A DNA stretch of 64,000 nucleotides, from NCBI RefSeq assembly GCF_001425025.1, contig NZ_LMDE01000013.1, positions 191,934-255,933 on the forward strand, written 5' to 3'. The notes beneath the pieces were generated by a model. That model was not told the origin of the DNA and ran no database searches. It worked only from the letters and a program-made list of their open reading frames with translations. Positions within the stretch are counted from its first letter, which is position 1; each line of letters starts with the position of its first letter. This stretch comes from Nocardioides sp. Root122. GTDB taxonomy: Bacteria > Actinomycetota > Actinomycetes > Propionibacteriales > Nocardioidaceae. Below are positions 7,293 through 16,437 of this stretch, piece by piece. The position numbers and the translations under genes are program-made.

Positions 7293-8495
7293 TCAGACGA
7301 GCGGGTCGGCGCTGAGTGCGGTGACCGCCGCCTCGGCGAGCACCCGGGCACCGATCCCCGTGGCGGCCTCGTCGACGCGCAGGTTGCCCTGGTGGAGGTC
7401 GTACGTCGGGCCGCCCGGGGTGCGCGTGCCGAGGCGGGCCATCGCGCCGGGGACGGAGTCGAGGTACCAGCCGAAGTCCTCGCCGCCGAGGCTCTGCGCG
7501 GTCGAGACGTGCCCGTGCGGACCGAGGACGGTGTCGAGGGCGCTGCCGAGCAGGGCGGTGGAGACCTCGTGGTTGACCACCGGGGGGACACCGCGCTGGT
7601 AGGTCACCTCGGCCGCGACGCCGTAGGGAGCGATGATCGTGGCGATCAGCTGGCGGATGAGGTGCTCGGCCTCGGTCCAGGCGACCGCGTCGAGCATCCG
7701 CACGGTGCCGGCGACGATGCCGCTGTGCGGGATGACGTTGTGGGCCGAGCCCGCCCGCACGGTGCCCCAGACCACGCTGACGCCCGCACGCGGGTCGAGG
7801 CGGCGGCTGAGGATGGCGGGCAGCTCGGTGATCACCTTGCCGAGTGCGAAGGTGAGGTCCTCGGTCAGGTGCGGACGCGAGGTGTGGCCGCCCTTGCCGG
7901 TGAGCTTGACGGTGAGCGCGTCGGCGGCGCCGGTGAGCGGACCCTCGCGCAGGCCGATGCGGCCCACGTCGAGGCTGGGGTCGCAGTGCAGGCCGAAGAT
8001 GTGGTCGACGCCGTCCAGCGCGCCCGCGGCGAGCAGGTGCAGTGCGCCACCGGGCATCACCTCCTCGGCCGGCTGGAAGAGCAGCCGCACGCGGCCCGGC
8101 AGCAGTCCGCGCGCCGCCACCTCGGACAGCGCCAGTCCGGCGCCGACCAGCCCGGCGGTGTGCACGTCGTGCCCGCAGGCGTGCGCGACGCCGGGGACGG
8201 TGCTCCTCCACGGGTCGGGAGTCAGGTCGTCGACGGGCAGGGCGTCGAGGTCGGCGCGCAGCGCCACGAGCCGGTCGCCGCTGCCGAGCTCGGCCAGCAC
8301 TCCCCCACCATCGGGACGGGTGACGGTCCAGCCGGCATCGACGAGCGCGGTGGTCACCTTCTCGGACGTGCGGTCCTCGTCCCAGCTCAGCTCGGGGTGG
8401 GCGTGGAGGTCGCGGCGGAGCGCAACGAGCTCGTCGGCGTACTTGTCGACGGCCTCGGCGATGACGGAGGTGGCAAGGGGTGCGGGGTTCGGCAT
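7293..8495 (-). CDS. M20-family amidohydrolase (N-acyl-amino-acid hydrolase type)
   Basis: 400 residues, normal for the M20D amidohydrolases that remove acyl groups from amino acids or related amides. Metal-binding and catalytic motifs are present in order: LRADLDALPV near residue 80, ACGHDVHTAGLVGAG near 108, FQPAEEVMPGG near 140, and the C-terminal SLGGEDFGWYLD. The central GKGGHTSRPH belongs to the dimerisation domain. The enzyme is predicted to be cytoplasmic, as no signal peptide is seen. Its stop-to-start neighbour meaB lies 12 bp upstream but is functionally unrelated; the two may share a transcript. Confidence 0.9.
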   Translation of the reverse strand: MPNPAPLATSVIAEAVDKYADELVALRRDLHAHPELSWDEDRTSEKVTTALVDAGWTVTRPDGGGVLAELGSGDRLVALRADLDALPVDDLTPDPWRSTVPGVAHACGHDVHTAGLVGAGLALSEVAARGLLPGRVRLLFQPAEEVMPGGALHLLAAGALDGVDHIFGLHCDPSLDVGRIGLREGPLTGAADALTVKLTGKGGHTSRPHLTEDLTFALGKVITELPAILSRRLDPRAGVSVVWGTVRAGSAHNVIPHSGIVAGTVRMLDAVAWTEAEHLIRQLIATIIAPYGVAAEVTYQRGVPPVVNHEVSTALLGSALDTVLGPHGHVSTAQSLGGEDFGWYLDSVPGAMARLGTRTPGGPTYDLHQGNLRVDEAATGIGARVLAEAAVTALSADPLV

Positions 8496-8507
8496 GACCG
8501 ACCCAGC

Positions 8508-9530
8508 CTAGTTGCTGTCCCCGTCGTAGGCGGCGAGAAGCCGATCTGCGGCCAGTGGCGCGGGCAGCTCGCCGGCCAGCACCGCACGTCGTACGTCGTC
8601 GCGCACCGCTGCGACGCCGGGCGAGGAGCGCAGCCGCTGGTCGAGCTCGTCCCGCACCAGCGCCCAGGTGAAGTCGAGCTGCTGGGCGGCCCGCTTGCGG
8701 GTCAGGCCGTCGGTGCCGAGGTGCTCGCGGTGCGCGTTGACGCGCGCCCAGACGTCGTCGACCCCCACCCCGGTGAGGCCCGAGCAGGTGACCACCGGCG
8801 GCGCCCACTCGGCGTGCCCGCGCACCAGGCGCAGCGCACCGGCGAGCTCGCGGGCCGCGACCCGGGCCTCGCCCTCGTGGTCCTCGCCGCCCTGGGCGTC
8901 GGCCTTGTTGACCGCGACCACGTCGGCGATCTCGAGGATGCCCTTCTTGATGCCCTGGAGCTGGTCGCCGGTGCGGGCGAGGGTGAGGAAGAGGAACGTG
9001 TCGACCATCCCGGCCACGGTCACCTCCGACTGCCCCACGCCGACGGTCTCGACGAGCACCACGTCGTAGCCGGCGGCCTCGAGCACCAGCATCGCCTGCG
9101 TGGTGGCCCGGGCGACGCCGCCGAGGGTGCCGGCCGAGGGCGAGGGCCGGATGAAGGCGTCGGGGTCGACCGACAGCGCGGCCATCCGGGTCTTGTCGCC
9201 GAGCACCGACCCGCCGGTGCGCACCGAGGACGGGTCGACGGCGAGCACGCCCACCCGGTGGCCGGCGGCGGTGAGCCGGGTGCCCAGGCTCTCGATGAAG
9301 GTCGACTTGCCCACGCCCGGGACGCCGGAGATGCCGACGCGGGTGGCGGCCGGCCGGTCGGTGGTCGCGAGCTCGGTCAGCAGCTCGCGCGCCAGCGCCC
9401 GGTGCTCGGCGCGCGACGACTCGACGAGCGTGATCGCCCGGGCGACCGAGGCACGCCGGCCCTCACGGACGCCGGCGACCAGCGACGGCACGTCCGGCCG
9501 CGAGGCTCGCCGCGCTCGCACCTCAGCCAC
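8508..9530 (-). CDS. meaB: methylmalonyl-CoA mutase-associated GTPase MeaB
   Basis: 340 residues of the MeaB/ArgK G3E GTPase family, which loads and protects adenosylcobalamin in methylmalonyl-CoA mutase. Walker A is GISGVPGVGKSTFIES near residue 67; the switch region shows LAVDPSS and the VETVGVGQSEVTVAGMVD segment; VVAVNKADAQGG is the NKxD base-recognition motif. The GTG start at 9530 overlaps the mutB stop by 8 bp, so the two are translationally coupled. The first ten codons (VAEVRARRAS) are formed by a degenerate copy of a dispersed repeat (see 9501-9533), so the extreme N-terminus is probably non-ancestral. Confidence 0.95.
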   Translation of the reverse strand: MAEVRARRASRPDVPSLVAGVREGRRASVARAITLVESSRAEHRALARELLTELATTDRPAATRVGISGVPGVGKSTFIESLGTRLTAAGHRVGVLAVDPSSVRTGGSVLGDKTRMAALSVDPDAFIRPSPSAGTLGGVARATTQAMLVLEAAGYDVVLVETVGVGQSEVTVAGMVDTFLFLTLARTGDQLQGIKKGILEIADVVAVNKADAQGGEDHEGEARVAARELAGALRLVRGHAEWAPPVVTCSGLTGVGVDDVWARVNAHREHLGTDGLTRKRAAQQLDFTWALVRDELDQRLRSSPGVAAVRDDVRRAVLAGELPAPLAADRLLAAYDGDSN

Positions 9531-9533
9531 CGA
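9501..9533 (+). repeat. degenerate copy of the 39-bp dispersed repeat at the mutB/meaB junction
   Basis: These 33 bases match the repeat at 49631-49669 at 30 positions, sharing CGAGGCTCGC at one end and CTCGCACCTCA at the other. Read on the minus strand it contains GGTGGCTGAGGTG, which supplies both the TGA stop of mutB and the GTG start of meaB. It has the imperfect-palindrome character of REP elements. Confidence 0.75.
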
Positions 9534-11712
9534 CGGCCGGGTCCTCCCGCAGCCGGGCCAGCAGGTCGAGCGCCGACTCGGCGATCACGGTGCCCGGCAG
9601 GAAGACCGCTGCGGCACCCATCTCCTTGAGCGTCTCGACGTCGTCGGGCGGGATCACGCCCCCGATCACGATCATGATGTCGGGACGCCCCTGCGCGGCC
9701 AGCGCATCCCTCAGCGCCGGCAGGAGGGTCAGGTGGCCGGCGGCCAGCGAGGAGACGCCGACGATGTGCACGTCGGCGTCGATCGCCTGCTGCGCGACCT
9801 CCTCGGGCGTGGAGAAGAGCGGACCCACGTCGACGTCGAAGCCGAGGTCCGCGAAGGCCGTGACCACGACCTTCTGGCCACGGTCGTGGCCGTCCTGGCC
9901 CATCTTCGCGACCAGGATGCGGGGCCGTCGGCCCTCCTCGGCCTCGAACTCCTCGGTGGCACGGAGGACCTCGGCGACCTTCGCGTCGCCTGCGCCGGAA
10001 GCCTCGTCGCGGTACACGCCGCTGATCGTACGGATCACCGCCTGGTGGCGGCCGTAGACCTTCTCGAGCGCGTCGGAGATCTCCCCGACCGTCGCCTTCG
10101 CGCGGGCCGCGTCGACGGCCAGCGCGAGCAGGTTGCCCTCCAGGGAGCCGCCACCGACCGGTCCGCGCTCGGCCGACGCGGTCAGCGCGTCCAGCGCACG
10201 GCGTACGTCGTCGTCGTCGCGCTCGGCGCGCAGCCGCTCGAGCTTGGCGACCTGCTGGCGGTAGACGTCGTCGTTGTCCACGCGCAGCACGTCGAGCTTG
10301 TCCTCGGCGGCCAGGCGGTAGGTGTTGACGCCGATCACCTTCTGCGCACCGGAGTCGATCCGCGCCTGGGTGCGGGCGGCCGCCTCCTCGATGCGCATCT
10401 TCGGGATGCCCTGCTCGATCGCCTTCGCCATCCCGCCGGCGCGCTCGGCCTCCTGGATGTGCGCCCACGCGCGCTCGGCGAGGTCGTGGGTGAGCTTCTC
10501 GACGTAGTAGGAGCCGGCCCACGGGTCGATCACCTGCGTCGTGCCGCTCTCCTGCTGCAGCAGCAGCTGGGTGTTGCGGGCGATGCGCGCCGAGAAGTCG
10601 GTCGGCAGCGCGATCGCCTCGTCGAGCGCGTTGGTGTGCAGCGACTGCGTGTGGCCCTGCGTGGACGCCATCGCCTCGATGCAGGTGCGCCCGACGTTGT
10701 TGAAGACGTCCTGCGCGGTCAGCGACCAGCCCGAGGTCTGGCTGTGCGTGCGCAGCGACCGCGACTTCGGGTTGGTCGGTTCGAAGTCGTCCACGAGCCG
10801 TGCCCAGAGCGCCCGGGCCGCACGCATCTTGGCGACCTCCATGAAGAAGTTCATCCCGATGGCCCAGAAGAACGACAGCCGCGGGGCGAACTGGTCGATC
10901 GTCATGCCGGTGCCGAGGCCCGCGCGGATGTACTCCACGCCGTCGGCCAGCGTGTACGCCAGCTCGAGGTCGGCCGTCGCCCCGGCCTCCTGGATGTGGT
11001 AGCCGGAGATCGAGATGGAGTTGAAGCGCGGCATCTTCTGCGAGGTGTAGGCGAAGATGTCGCTGATGATCCGCATGCTCGGCGCCGGCGGGTAGATGTA
11101 GGTGTTGCGGACCATGAACTCCTTGAGGATGTCGTTCTGGATGGTCCCCGCGAGCTGCTCCGGCTTCACCCCCTGCTCCTCGGCCGCCGCGATGTAGAGC
11201 GCGAGCACGGGCAGCACGGCGCCGTTCATCGTCATCGACACCGACATCTCGTCGAGCGGGATGCCGTCGAAGAGCGTGCGGGTGTCGTAGATGGAGTCGA
11301 TCGCCACGCCCGCCATGCCGACGTCGCCGCGCACCCGCGGGTGGTCGGAGTCGTAGCCGCGGTGCGTCGCGAGGTCGAAGGCGACCGACAGTCCCTTCTG
11401 GCCGGCCGCGAGGTTGCGGCGGTAGAAGGCGTTGGACTCCTCGGCGGTGGAGAAGCCGGCGTACTGGCGGATCGTCCACGGCTGCGTGGTGTACATCGTC
11501 GGGTAGGGGCCGCGCAGGAAGGGCGCGAGGCCCGGCCAGGTGTCGAGGCCGTCGAGACCCTCGAGGTGCTCCGGGCCGTAGACCGGGAGGACGTCGATGC
11601 CCTCCGGGCTCGCCCACGGCTCGCCGGCCCCACCCTCGGTGGTTGAGGTGCGAGCGGAGCGAGCCTCGAAACCTCCGAGCTCGATGTCGGCGAAGTTCTT
11701 CGGGATGCTCAC
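9523..11712 (-). CDS. mutB: methylmalonyl-CoA mutase large subunit
   Basis: 729 residues from the GTG at 11712, which forms a GTGA overlap with the mutA stop. The catalytic TIM barrel runs from about residue 50 to 400, with RGPYPTMYTTQPWTIRQYAG, SVSMTMNGAVLPVLALY and LRTHSQTSGWSLTAQD. The C-terminal cobalamin domain has the DGHDRG base-off motif (His about 609) and the later VGVSSLAAGH and GGVIPP segments. It interconverts (R)-methylmalonyl-CoA and succinyl-CoA with the small subunit. Codons 14-26 consist exactly of a 39-bp dispersed repeat, inserted in frame in the N-terminal linker (GFEARSARTSTTE). Confidence 0.97.
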   Translation of the reverse strand: MSIPKNFADIELGGFEARSARTSTTEGGAGEPWASPEGIDVLPVYGPEHLEGLDGLDTWPGLAPFLRGPYPTMYTTQPWTIRQYAGFSTAEESNAFYRRNLAAGQKGLSVAFDLATHRGYDSDHPRVRGDVGMAGVAIDSIYDTRTLFDGIPLDEMSVSMTMNGAVLPVLALYIAAAEEQGVKPEQLAGTIQNDILKEFMVRNTYIYPPAPSMRIISDIFAYTSQKMPRFNSISISGYHIQEAGATADLELAYTLADGVEYIRAGLGTGMTIDQFAPRLSFFWAIGMNFFMEVAKMRAARALWARLVDDFEPTNPKSRSLRTHSQTSGWSLTAQDVFNNVGRTCIEAMASTQGHTQSLHTNALDEAIALPTDFSARIARNTQLLLQQESGTTQVIDPWAGSYYVEKLTHDLAERAWAHIQEAERAGGMAKAIEQGIPKMRIEEAAARTQARIDSGAQKVIGVNTYRLAAEDKLDVLRVDNDDVYRQQVAKLERLRAERDDDDVRRALDALTASAERGPVGGGSLEGNLLALAVDAARAKATVGEISDALEKVYGRHQAVIRTISGVYRDEASGAGDAKVAEVLRATEEFEAEEGRRPRILVAKMGQDGHDRGQKVVVTAFADLGFDVDVGPLFSTPEEVAQQAIDADVHIVGVSSLAAGHLTLLPALRDALAAQGRPDIMIVIGGVIPPDDVETLKEMGAAAVFLPGTVIAESALDLLARLREDPAVGG
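11635..11673 (-). repeat. 39-bp dispersed repeat inserted in frame in mutB
   Basis: This segment is the exact reverse complement of 49631-49669 over all 39 bases; core CGAGGCTCGCTCCGCTCGCA. In mutB it starts on the first base of codon 14 and ends on the last base of codon 26, so it adds 13 residues without a frameshift. Confidence 0.9.
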
Positions 11713-13529
11713 TTCGAGAGCTCCTCTCGGATCCGGCCGAGGAAGCCGAGCGCATCTACCCCCATGGCACACGAGTCGTCCACGTCGGTCACGGTCTTCT
11801 CCCCCGGCTTGCCCGCCAGCACGACGTACGACGCACCTGCCGCACGCAGCGCGGCGACCAGGTCGGCGCCCCACTCGGCGTAGGCCGCGTCGGTGCCGGC
11901 GAGGCACACCACGCGCTGACCGGAGTAGGCCGCGGTCACGGACGCGACGTCGGTGGTGGCACCGGCCGCCTCGACGCTGGCACCACCGGCGGCGAGGAGG
12001 TTGGTCGCGAAGGTCGCACGCGCGGTGTGTGCGGAGATCGGGCCCATCGTGGCGAGGAAGACGGGGCGCGTGGCGGGCTCCGCGCGCATCTCCTCGAACG
12101 CCGCGCCGTAGTGGTGGACGTCGCGGTGCGGGCGGTGCTCGCGCTCGGGCAGCACCTCGGCGAGGTTCGGGAACTCCGAGACGCCGGTCAGGGGGCGCGA
12201 CCGGTCGGCGACCTGGGCGTCGCGCTCGGCCCGCACGGCCTCCACCCGCTCCGTCACGCCCGTGCGGGCGTCGTCGGCGAGCGCGCCGCCGTCGGCCTCG
12301 ATCCGGCCGAGCTCGGCCCAGGCGGCGACCGCGAGGTCGTCGGTGAGCTTCTCCACGGCGTAGGAACCACCGGCCGGGTCGGTGACCGCGGCGACGTGGG
12401 ACTCCTCGATGAGGAGCGAGGAGGTGTTGCGGGCGACGCGGCGACCGAGCGCGTCGGGCACGCCCAGCGGGTCGTCGAATGGCACGACGGTCACCGCATC
12501 GGCGCCGCCGATCCCTGCGGCGAAGGCGGCGACGGTGCCGCGCAGCATGTTGACCCACGGGTCGCGCCGACTGGTCATCGGACGGCTGGTGACGGCGTGC
12601 AGCGCCATGTCGCCCGTTGCGCCGGACGCCTCCAGCACGCGCGCCCACAGACGCCGGGCGGCCCGCATCTTGGCGATGCTGGGGAACTGCTCGTCCGTCG
12701 CGGCCAGCCGGAACTCGATGAGCCGGGCGGCCGACTCGACGTCGAAGCCCTCGTCGGCGAGCAGCCGGAGGTAGGCCACGCCCGTCGCGACCGCCCAGCC
12801 CAGCTCCTGGGCGTCGCTGGCGCCCTGGTCGTGGAGCGCGGTGCCGTCGACCACCAGAGCACGCACGCCCAGCTGGAACCCACGGCGTACGACGGGGGCG
12901 AAGCGGTCGCGGGCCGTGGTGCCGTCGTCGCGCTGACGGGAGGGCAGCATCTCGAGCGTCTGGAGGTCGAAGGAGAGGTTCGTGGCCGGGTGGAGGGCGC
13001 CCTCGACGCCGTCCAGGAAGTGGGCGAACGCCTCGACCTGCTCGGTCGGGGCCCGGTCGAGGACGACGGGCGCCAGGTCCAGCAGCACCCCGTCGAGCAG
13101 GGTGTCCCAGTCGTGCTCGACGTCCGGGGAGAGGTGCAGCAGCAGCGAGGTGCCACCGTTCTCGAGGTCCTGGAGCACGGCCTCGTTGGCGGCCCTGTCG
13201 TCGACGACCTCCACCTGCGTGCGCACGTCCCAGGCGCCGGCGCGGGACGGACGCCCCGAGGTGGTGAGCCCCTCGAGGTCGGACGGCTGGCCGATCGGCG
13301 CGACCTCGATGCCGTCGAGGGTGGTGCGCGTGAGCGCCGCCCAGACGTCGGAGTCGGGGGCGTCCTCACGGAGGCGGCGCGCCTTGCGCAGCACGGCAGC
13401 GGTCGCGGCCTCCCAGGCGGACGCGTCGTAGGTGTCGCCGTCGCCCACCAGCCTCAGCGACCCCTCGGCCGGCTGAAGGTCCTCGGGCTCGTCCAGTCCG
13501 CCGTCGAGATCACCTGGGAGGTCGCTCAT
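11709..13529 (-). CDS. mutA: methylmalonyl-CoA mutase small subunit
   Basis: 606 residues, the size of actinobacterial small subunits. It has the same barrel organisation as the large chain (for example DGTALHDQGASDAQELGWAV and TDPAGGSYAVEKLTDDLAVA) and ends with a flavodoxin-like domain in which the cobalamin-binding DxHxxG is absent: the corresponding region reads VFLATMGPISAHTARATFA. This is the known non-catalytic chain of the heterodimeric enzyme. First gene of mutA-mutB-meaB, all overlapping by a few bases. The 190 bp upstream (13530-13719) hold its presumed promoter; I see no clear operator or B12 riboswitch there. Confidence 0.95.
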   Translation of the reverse strand: MSDLPGDLDGGLDEPEDLQPAEGSLRLVGDGDTYDASAWEAATAAVLRKARRLREDAPDSDVWAALTRTTLDGIEVAPIGQPSDLEGLTTSGRPSRAGAWDVRTQVEVVDDRAANEAVLQDLENGGTSLLLHLSPDVEHDWDTLLDGVLLDLAPVVLDRAPTEQVEAFAHFLDGVEGALHPATNLSFDLQTLEMLPSRQRDDGTTARDRFAPVVRRGFQLGVRALVVDGTALHDQGASDAQELGWAVATGVAYLRLLADEGFDVESAARLIEFRLAATDEQFPSIAKMRAARRLWARVLEASGATGDMALHAVTSRPMTSRRDPWVNMLRGTVAAFAAGIGGADAVTVVPFDDPLGVPDALGRRVARNTSSLLIEESHVAAVTDPAGGSYAVEKLTDDLAVAAWAELGRIEADGGALADDARTGVTERVEAVRAERDAQVADRSRPLTGVSEFPNLAEVLPEREHRPHRDVHHYGAAFEEMRAEPATRPVFLATMGPISAHTARATFATNLLAAGGASVEAAGATTDVASVTAAYSGQRVVCLAGTDAAYAEWGADLVAALRAAGASYVVLAGKPGEKTVTDVDDSCAMGVDALGFLGRIREELSK

Positions 13530-13719
13530 GCTGCGCAGGATAGGACGGACGTCACGTCCGGGTCACCGGCGACGGCTATGGGATACCTCACCCGGGCGCA
13601 GGGGTGGGTGACGGGAGCGCTCGGGTGCGCCTGGTCGGCCTCGTCGCTGCCGGCCGCTGTTCCCGCCGTTATCGGCGCCTTCCTCGAGCGCCAAAGACGG
13701 TCGCCGGGGCTGGGTGAGC

Positions 13720-14496
13720 TCAGACCTCGGTGCGGCCGTCGTTGTCCTTGTTGCGGATCCCGATCTTGTTGCCGAGCCACACGAGGGGGTCGTACTTGCG
13801 GTCCACGACCCGCTCCTTCATCGGGATGATCCCGTTGTCGGTGATGTGAATGCCCTCGGGGCAGACCTCGGTGCAGCACTTGGTGATGTTGCACATCCCG
13901 AGCCCGGCCGCCCCCTGGGCGAGCTGGCGCCGGTCGTGGGTGTCCAGCGGGTGCATGTCGAGCTCGGCGTAGCGGATGAAGAACCGCGGCCCGGCGAAGT
14001 GCTGCTTGTTGTCCTCGTGGTCGCGGACGACGTGGCACACGTCCTGGCACAGGTAGCACTCGATGCACTTGCGGAACTCCTGGCCGCGCTCGACGTCGAC
14101 CTGCATCATCCGGCGCTTGCCGTCGGCGTCGCGGGGGCCGAGCTCGGCGTAGGGCAGCTGGCGCGCCTTCTCGTAGTTGAAGGACACGTCGGTGACCAGG
14201 TCGCGGATCACCGGGAACGTCCGCATCGGCGTCACGGTGATCGTGTCGGCCGGGTCGAAGTCCGAGAGCCGGGTCATGCACATCAGCCGCGGTCGGCCGT
14301 TGATCTCGGCGCTGCACGAGCCGCACTTGCCCGCCTTGCAGTTCCAGCGGATCGCCAGGTCGCCGGTCTGGGTGGCCTGCAGCCGGTGCAGCGCGTCGAG
14401 CACCACCTCGCCCTCGGACACCTCCACCGAGTAGTCGGTGAGCTCGCCGCCGTCGGCGTCGCCACGCCAGACGCGCATCTTCAGGTCGTAGGCCAT
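13720..14496 (-). CDS. sdhB: succinate dehydrogenase iron-sulfur subunit (Sdh1-type)
   Basis: 258 residues from the ATG at 14496, overlapping the flavoprotein stop by one base. The N-terminal ferredoxin domain has CKAGKCGSC for the [2Fe-2S] cluster with a later MCM cysteine; the C-terminal domain has CIECYLCQDVC and CNITKCCTEVCPEG for the remaining clusters. It passes electrons from the flavoprotein to the membrane anchor. Its order behind sdhA and an unusual five-span anchor matches the mycobacterial Sdh1 operon (Rv0247c-Rv0249c type). A second, clearly different iron-sulfur subunit is encoded at 20182-20925. Confidence 0.93.
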   Translation of the reverse strand: MAYDLKMRVWRGDADGGELTDYSVEVSEGEVVLDALHRLQATQTGDLAIRWNCKAGKCGSCSAEINGRPRLMCMTRLSDFDPADTITVTPMRTFPVIRDLVTDVSFNYEKARQLPYAELGPRDADGKRRMMQVDVERGQEFRKCIECYLCQDVCHVVRDHEDNKQHFAGPRFFIRYAELDMHPLDTHDRRQLAQGAAGLGMCNITKCCTEVCPEGIHITDNGIIPMKERVVDRKYDPLVWLGNKIGIRNKDNDGRTEV

Positions 14497-16364
14497 CAGG
14501 ACTCCTCGAAGTACTTCTTGAGCTCGTCGGGCATCTCCGGCAGCGGCTTCTCGGCCAGCTCCACCCCCGTGCCGGCGGCGTCGAGGCTGACGATGAGGTT
14601 CTTCCGGCCCCACACCTCGTGGTCGGTCGTGGGGAAGTCGTCGCGGGTGTGCCCGCCGCGTGACTCCTCGCGGGCCAGCGCCGCCCTCGCGATCGACTCC
14701 GAGACGATCAGCATGTTGCGCAGGTCGATGGAGAGGTGCCAGCCGGGGTTGTACTGACGGTGGCCCTCGACCGTCATCGCCCCGGCCCGCTGCTTCAGCC
14801 TCTCGATCTCGACCAGCGACTGCTCGAGCTCGCCGGCCGTGCGGATGATCCCGACGAGGTCGTTCATCGACTGCTGGAGGTCGGACTGGATCGAGTACGG
14901 GTTCTCCCCGCCCTCGACCTCGAACGGCGCCAGCGCGCTCGCCTGCGCCGCCTTCACGTCGGTCTCGGCGACCTGCGGGCGTGCGCCCCCCAGCCCGGTG
15001 GCGTACGACGTCGCGGCCTCGCCGGCGAGCTTGCCGAAGACCAGCAGGTCACCGAGCGAGTTGCCCCCGAGCCGGTTGGACCCGTGCATGCCGCCCGAGC
15101 ACTCGCCCACGGCGTAGAGGCCGGGGACGGCGCTCTCCTGGGTGTCGGGGTCGACCTCCACGCCGCCCATCACGTAGTGGCAGGTCGGGCCGATCTCCAT
15201 CGGCTCGGCCGTGATGTCGACGTCGGCCAGCTCCTTGAACTGGTGGTACATCGACGGCAGCCGCTTGCGGATGTAGTCCGCGTCGCGCCGGCTCGCGATG
15301 TCGAGGTAGATGCCGCCGTGCGGTGACCCGCGCCCAGCCTTGATCTCGGAGTTGATCGCCCGCGCGACCTCGTCGCGCGGCAGCAGCTCCGGTGGCCTCC
15401 GGTTGTTCAACTTGTCGTCGTACCAACGGTCCGCCTCTTCCTCCGTGTCGGCCGTCTCGGCCTTGAAGAAGTCGGGGATGTAGTCGAACATGAACCGCTT
15501 GCCCTCGGAGTTCTTCAGGATGCCGCCGTCACCGCGCACCGACTCCGTGACCAGCAGCCCCTTGACCGACGGCGGCCACACCATGCCGGTCGGGTGGAAC
15601 TGCACGAACTCCATGTTGATCAGGCTGGCCCCGGCCCGCAGCGCCAGCGCGTGCCCGTCGCCGGTGTACTCCCACGAGTTGGAGGTCACCTTGTAGGACT
15701 TGCCGATGCCGCCGGTCGCCAGGATCACGCTGGGCGCCTCGAAGGTCACGAAGCGGCCGGTCTCGCGCCAGTAGCCGAACGCACCGGCCACCCGGCCCTG
15801 TCCGTCGGCGTCCTTGAGGACCTCGGTGATCGTGCACTCCATGTGGACGTCGATGCCGAGCTGCACGGTGCGCTGCTGCAGGGTGCGGATCATCTCGAGC
15901 CCGGTCCGGTCGCCGACGTGGGCGAGGCGGGCGTACTTGTGGCCGCCGAAGTCCCGCTGCGAGATCAGCCCGTCCTCGGTGCGGTCGAAGAGGGCGCCCC
16001 AGTCCTCGAGCTCGAGCACCCGCTCGGGCGCCTGCTGGGCGTGCAGCTGGGCCATCCGCCAGTGGTTCATCATCTTGCCGCCGCGCATCGTGTCCCGGTA
16101 GTGGACCTCCCAGTTGTCCTCGGGCCAGCGGTTGCCCATCGCGGCCGCGATGCCGCCCTCGGCCATCACGGTGTGGGCCTTGCCGAGCAACGACTTGCAG
16201 ACCACGGCCACCCTGGCGCCGGCGTCGTGCGCGGCGATCGCGGCCCGCAGGCCCGCCCCGCCGGCGCCGATCACCACGACGTCGTACGCGTGGCGCTCCA
16301 TGCCGCCCGCGGCCTCGGGCGACATCTCGTTGCCGGTCATCGGATGCCTTGATTCGCTGGTCAT
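14496..16364 (-). CDS. sdhA: succinate dehydrogenase flavoprotein subunit (Sdh1-type)
   Basis: 622 residues. The N-terminal FAD-binding motif is DVVVIGAGGAGLRAAIAAHD; KSLLGKAHTVMAEGGIAAAM is the region of the covalent-flavin histidine; FHPTGMVWPPSVKGLLVTES and the GSNRLGGNSLGDLLVFGK segment are substrate and flavin contacts. It oxidises succinate to fumarate on the cytoplasmic face. Three possible ATG starts lie close together (residues 1, 9, 14); the core begins near residue 25. It differs from the flavoprotein at 18143-20182 in motif spacing and belongs to the Sdh1-like group. Confidence 0.94.
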   Translation of the reverse strand: MTSESRHPMTGNEMSPEAAGGMERHAYDVVVIGAGGAGLRAAIAAHDAGARVAVVCKSLLGKAHTVMAEGGIAAAMGNRWPEDNWEVHYRDTMRGGKMMNHWRMAQLHAQQAPERVLELEDWGALFDRTEDGLISQRDFGGHKYARLAHVGDRTGLEMIRTLQQRTVQLGIDVHMECTITEVLKDADGQGRVAGAFGYWRETGRFVTFEAPSVILATGGIGKSYKVTSNSWEYTGDGHALALRAGASLINMEFVQFHPTGMVWPPSVKGLLVTESVRGDGGILKNSEGKRFMFDYIPDFFKAETADTEEEADRWYDDKLNNRRPPELLPRDEVARAINSEIKAGRGSPHGGIYLDIASRRDADYIRKRLPSMYHQFKELADVDITAEPMEIGPTCHYVMGGVEVDPDTQESAVPGLYAVGECSGGMHGSNRLGGNSLGDLLVFGKLAGEAATSYATGLGGARPQVAETDVKAAQASALAPFEVEGGENPYSIQSDLQQSMNDLVGIIRTAGELEQSLVEIERLKQRAGAMTVEGHRQYNPGWHLSIDLRNMLIVSESIARAALAREESRGGHTRDDFPTTDHEVWGRKNLIVSLDAAGTGVELAEKPLPEMPDELKKYFEES

Positions 16365-16437
16365 CTGGAGCCTTTCGGGGTCCCCGCGGCGTTGTCAGCG
16401 GAGGAGCGAAGCGGGGGAGATGAGAACGTCGTGGGGA

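Noticed and set aside
13530..13719. Possible B12 riboswitch or small gene upstream of mutA
   Set aside because: I could not find a B12-box-like sequence or a credible small frame with a ribosome-binding site; the region is left as promoter space.
16365..16437. Terminator between the Sdh1 anchor and sdhA genes
   Set aside because: The 7-bp stem has a 23-base loop and no T-run, and the genes are expected to form one operon; it is more likely a processing site or chance pairing.
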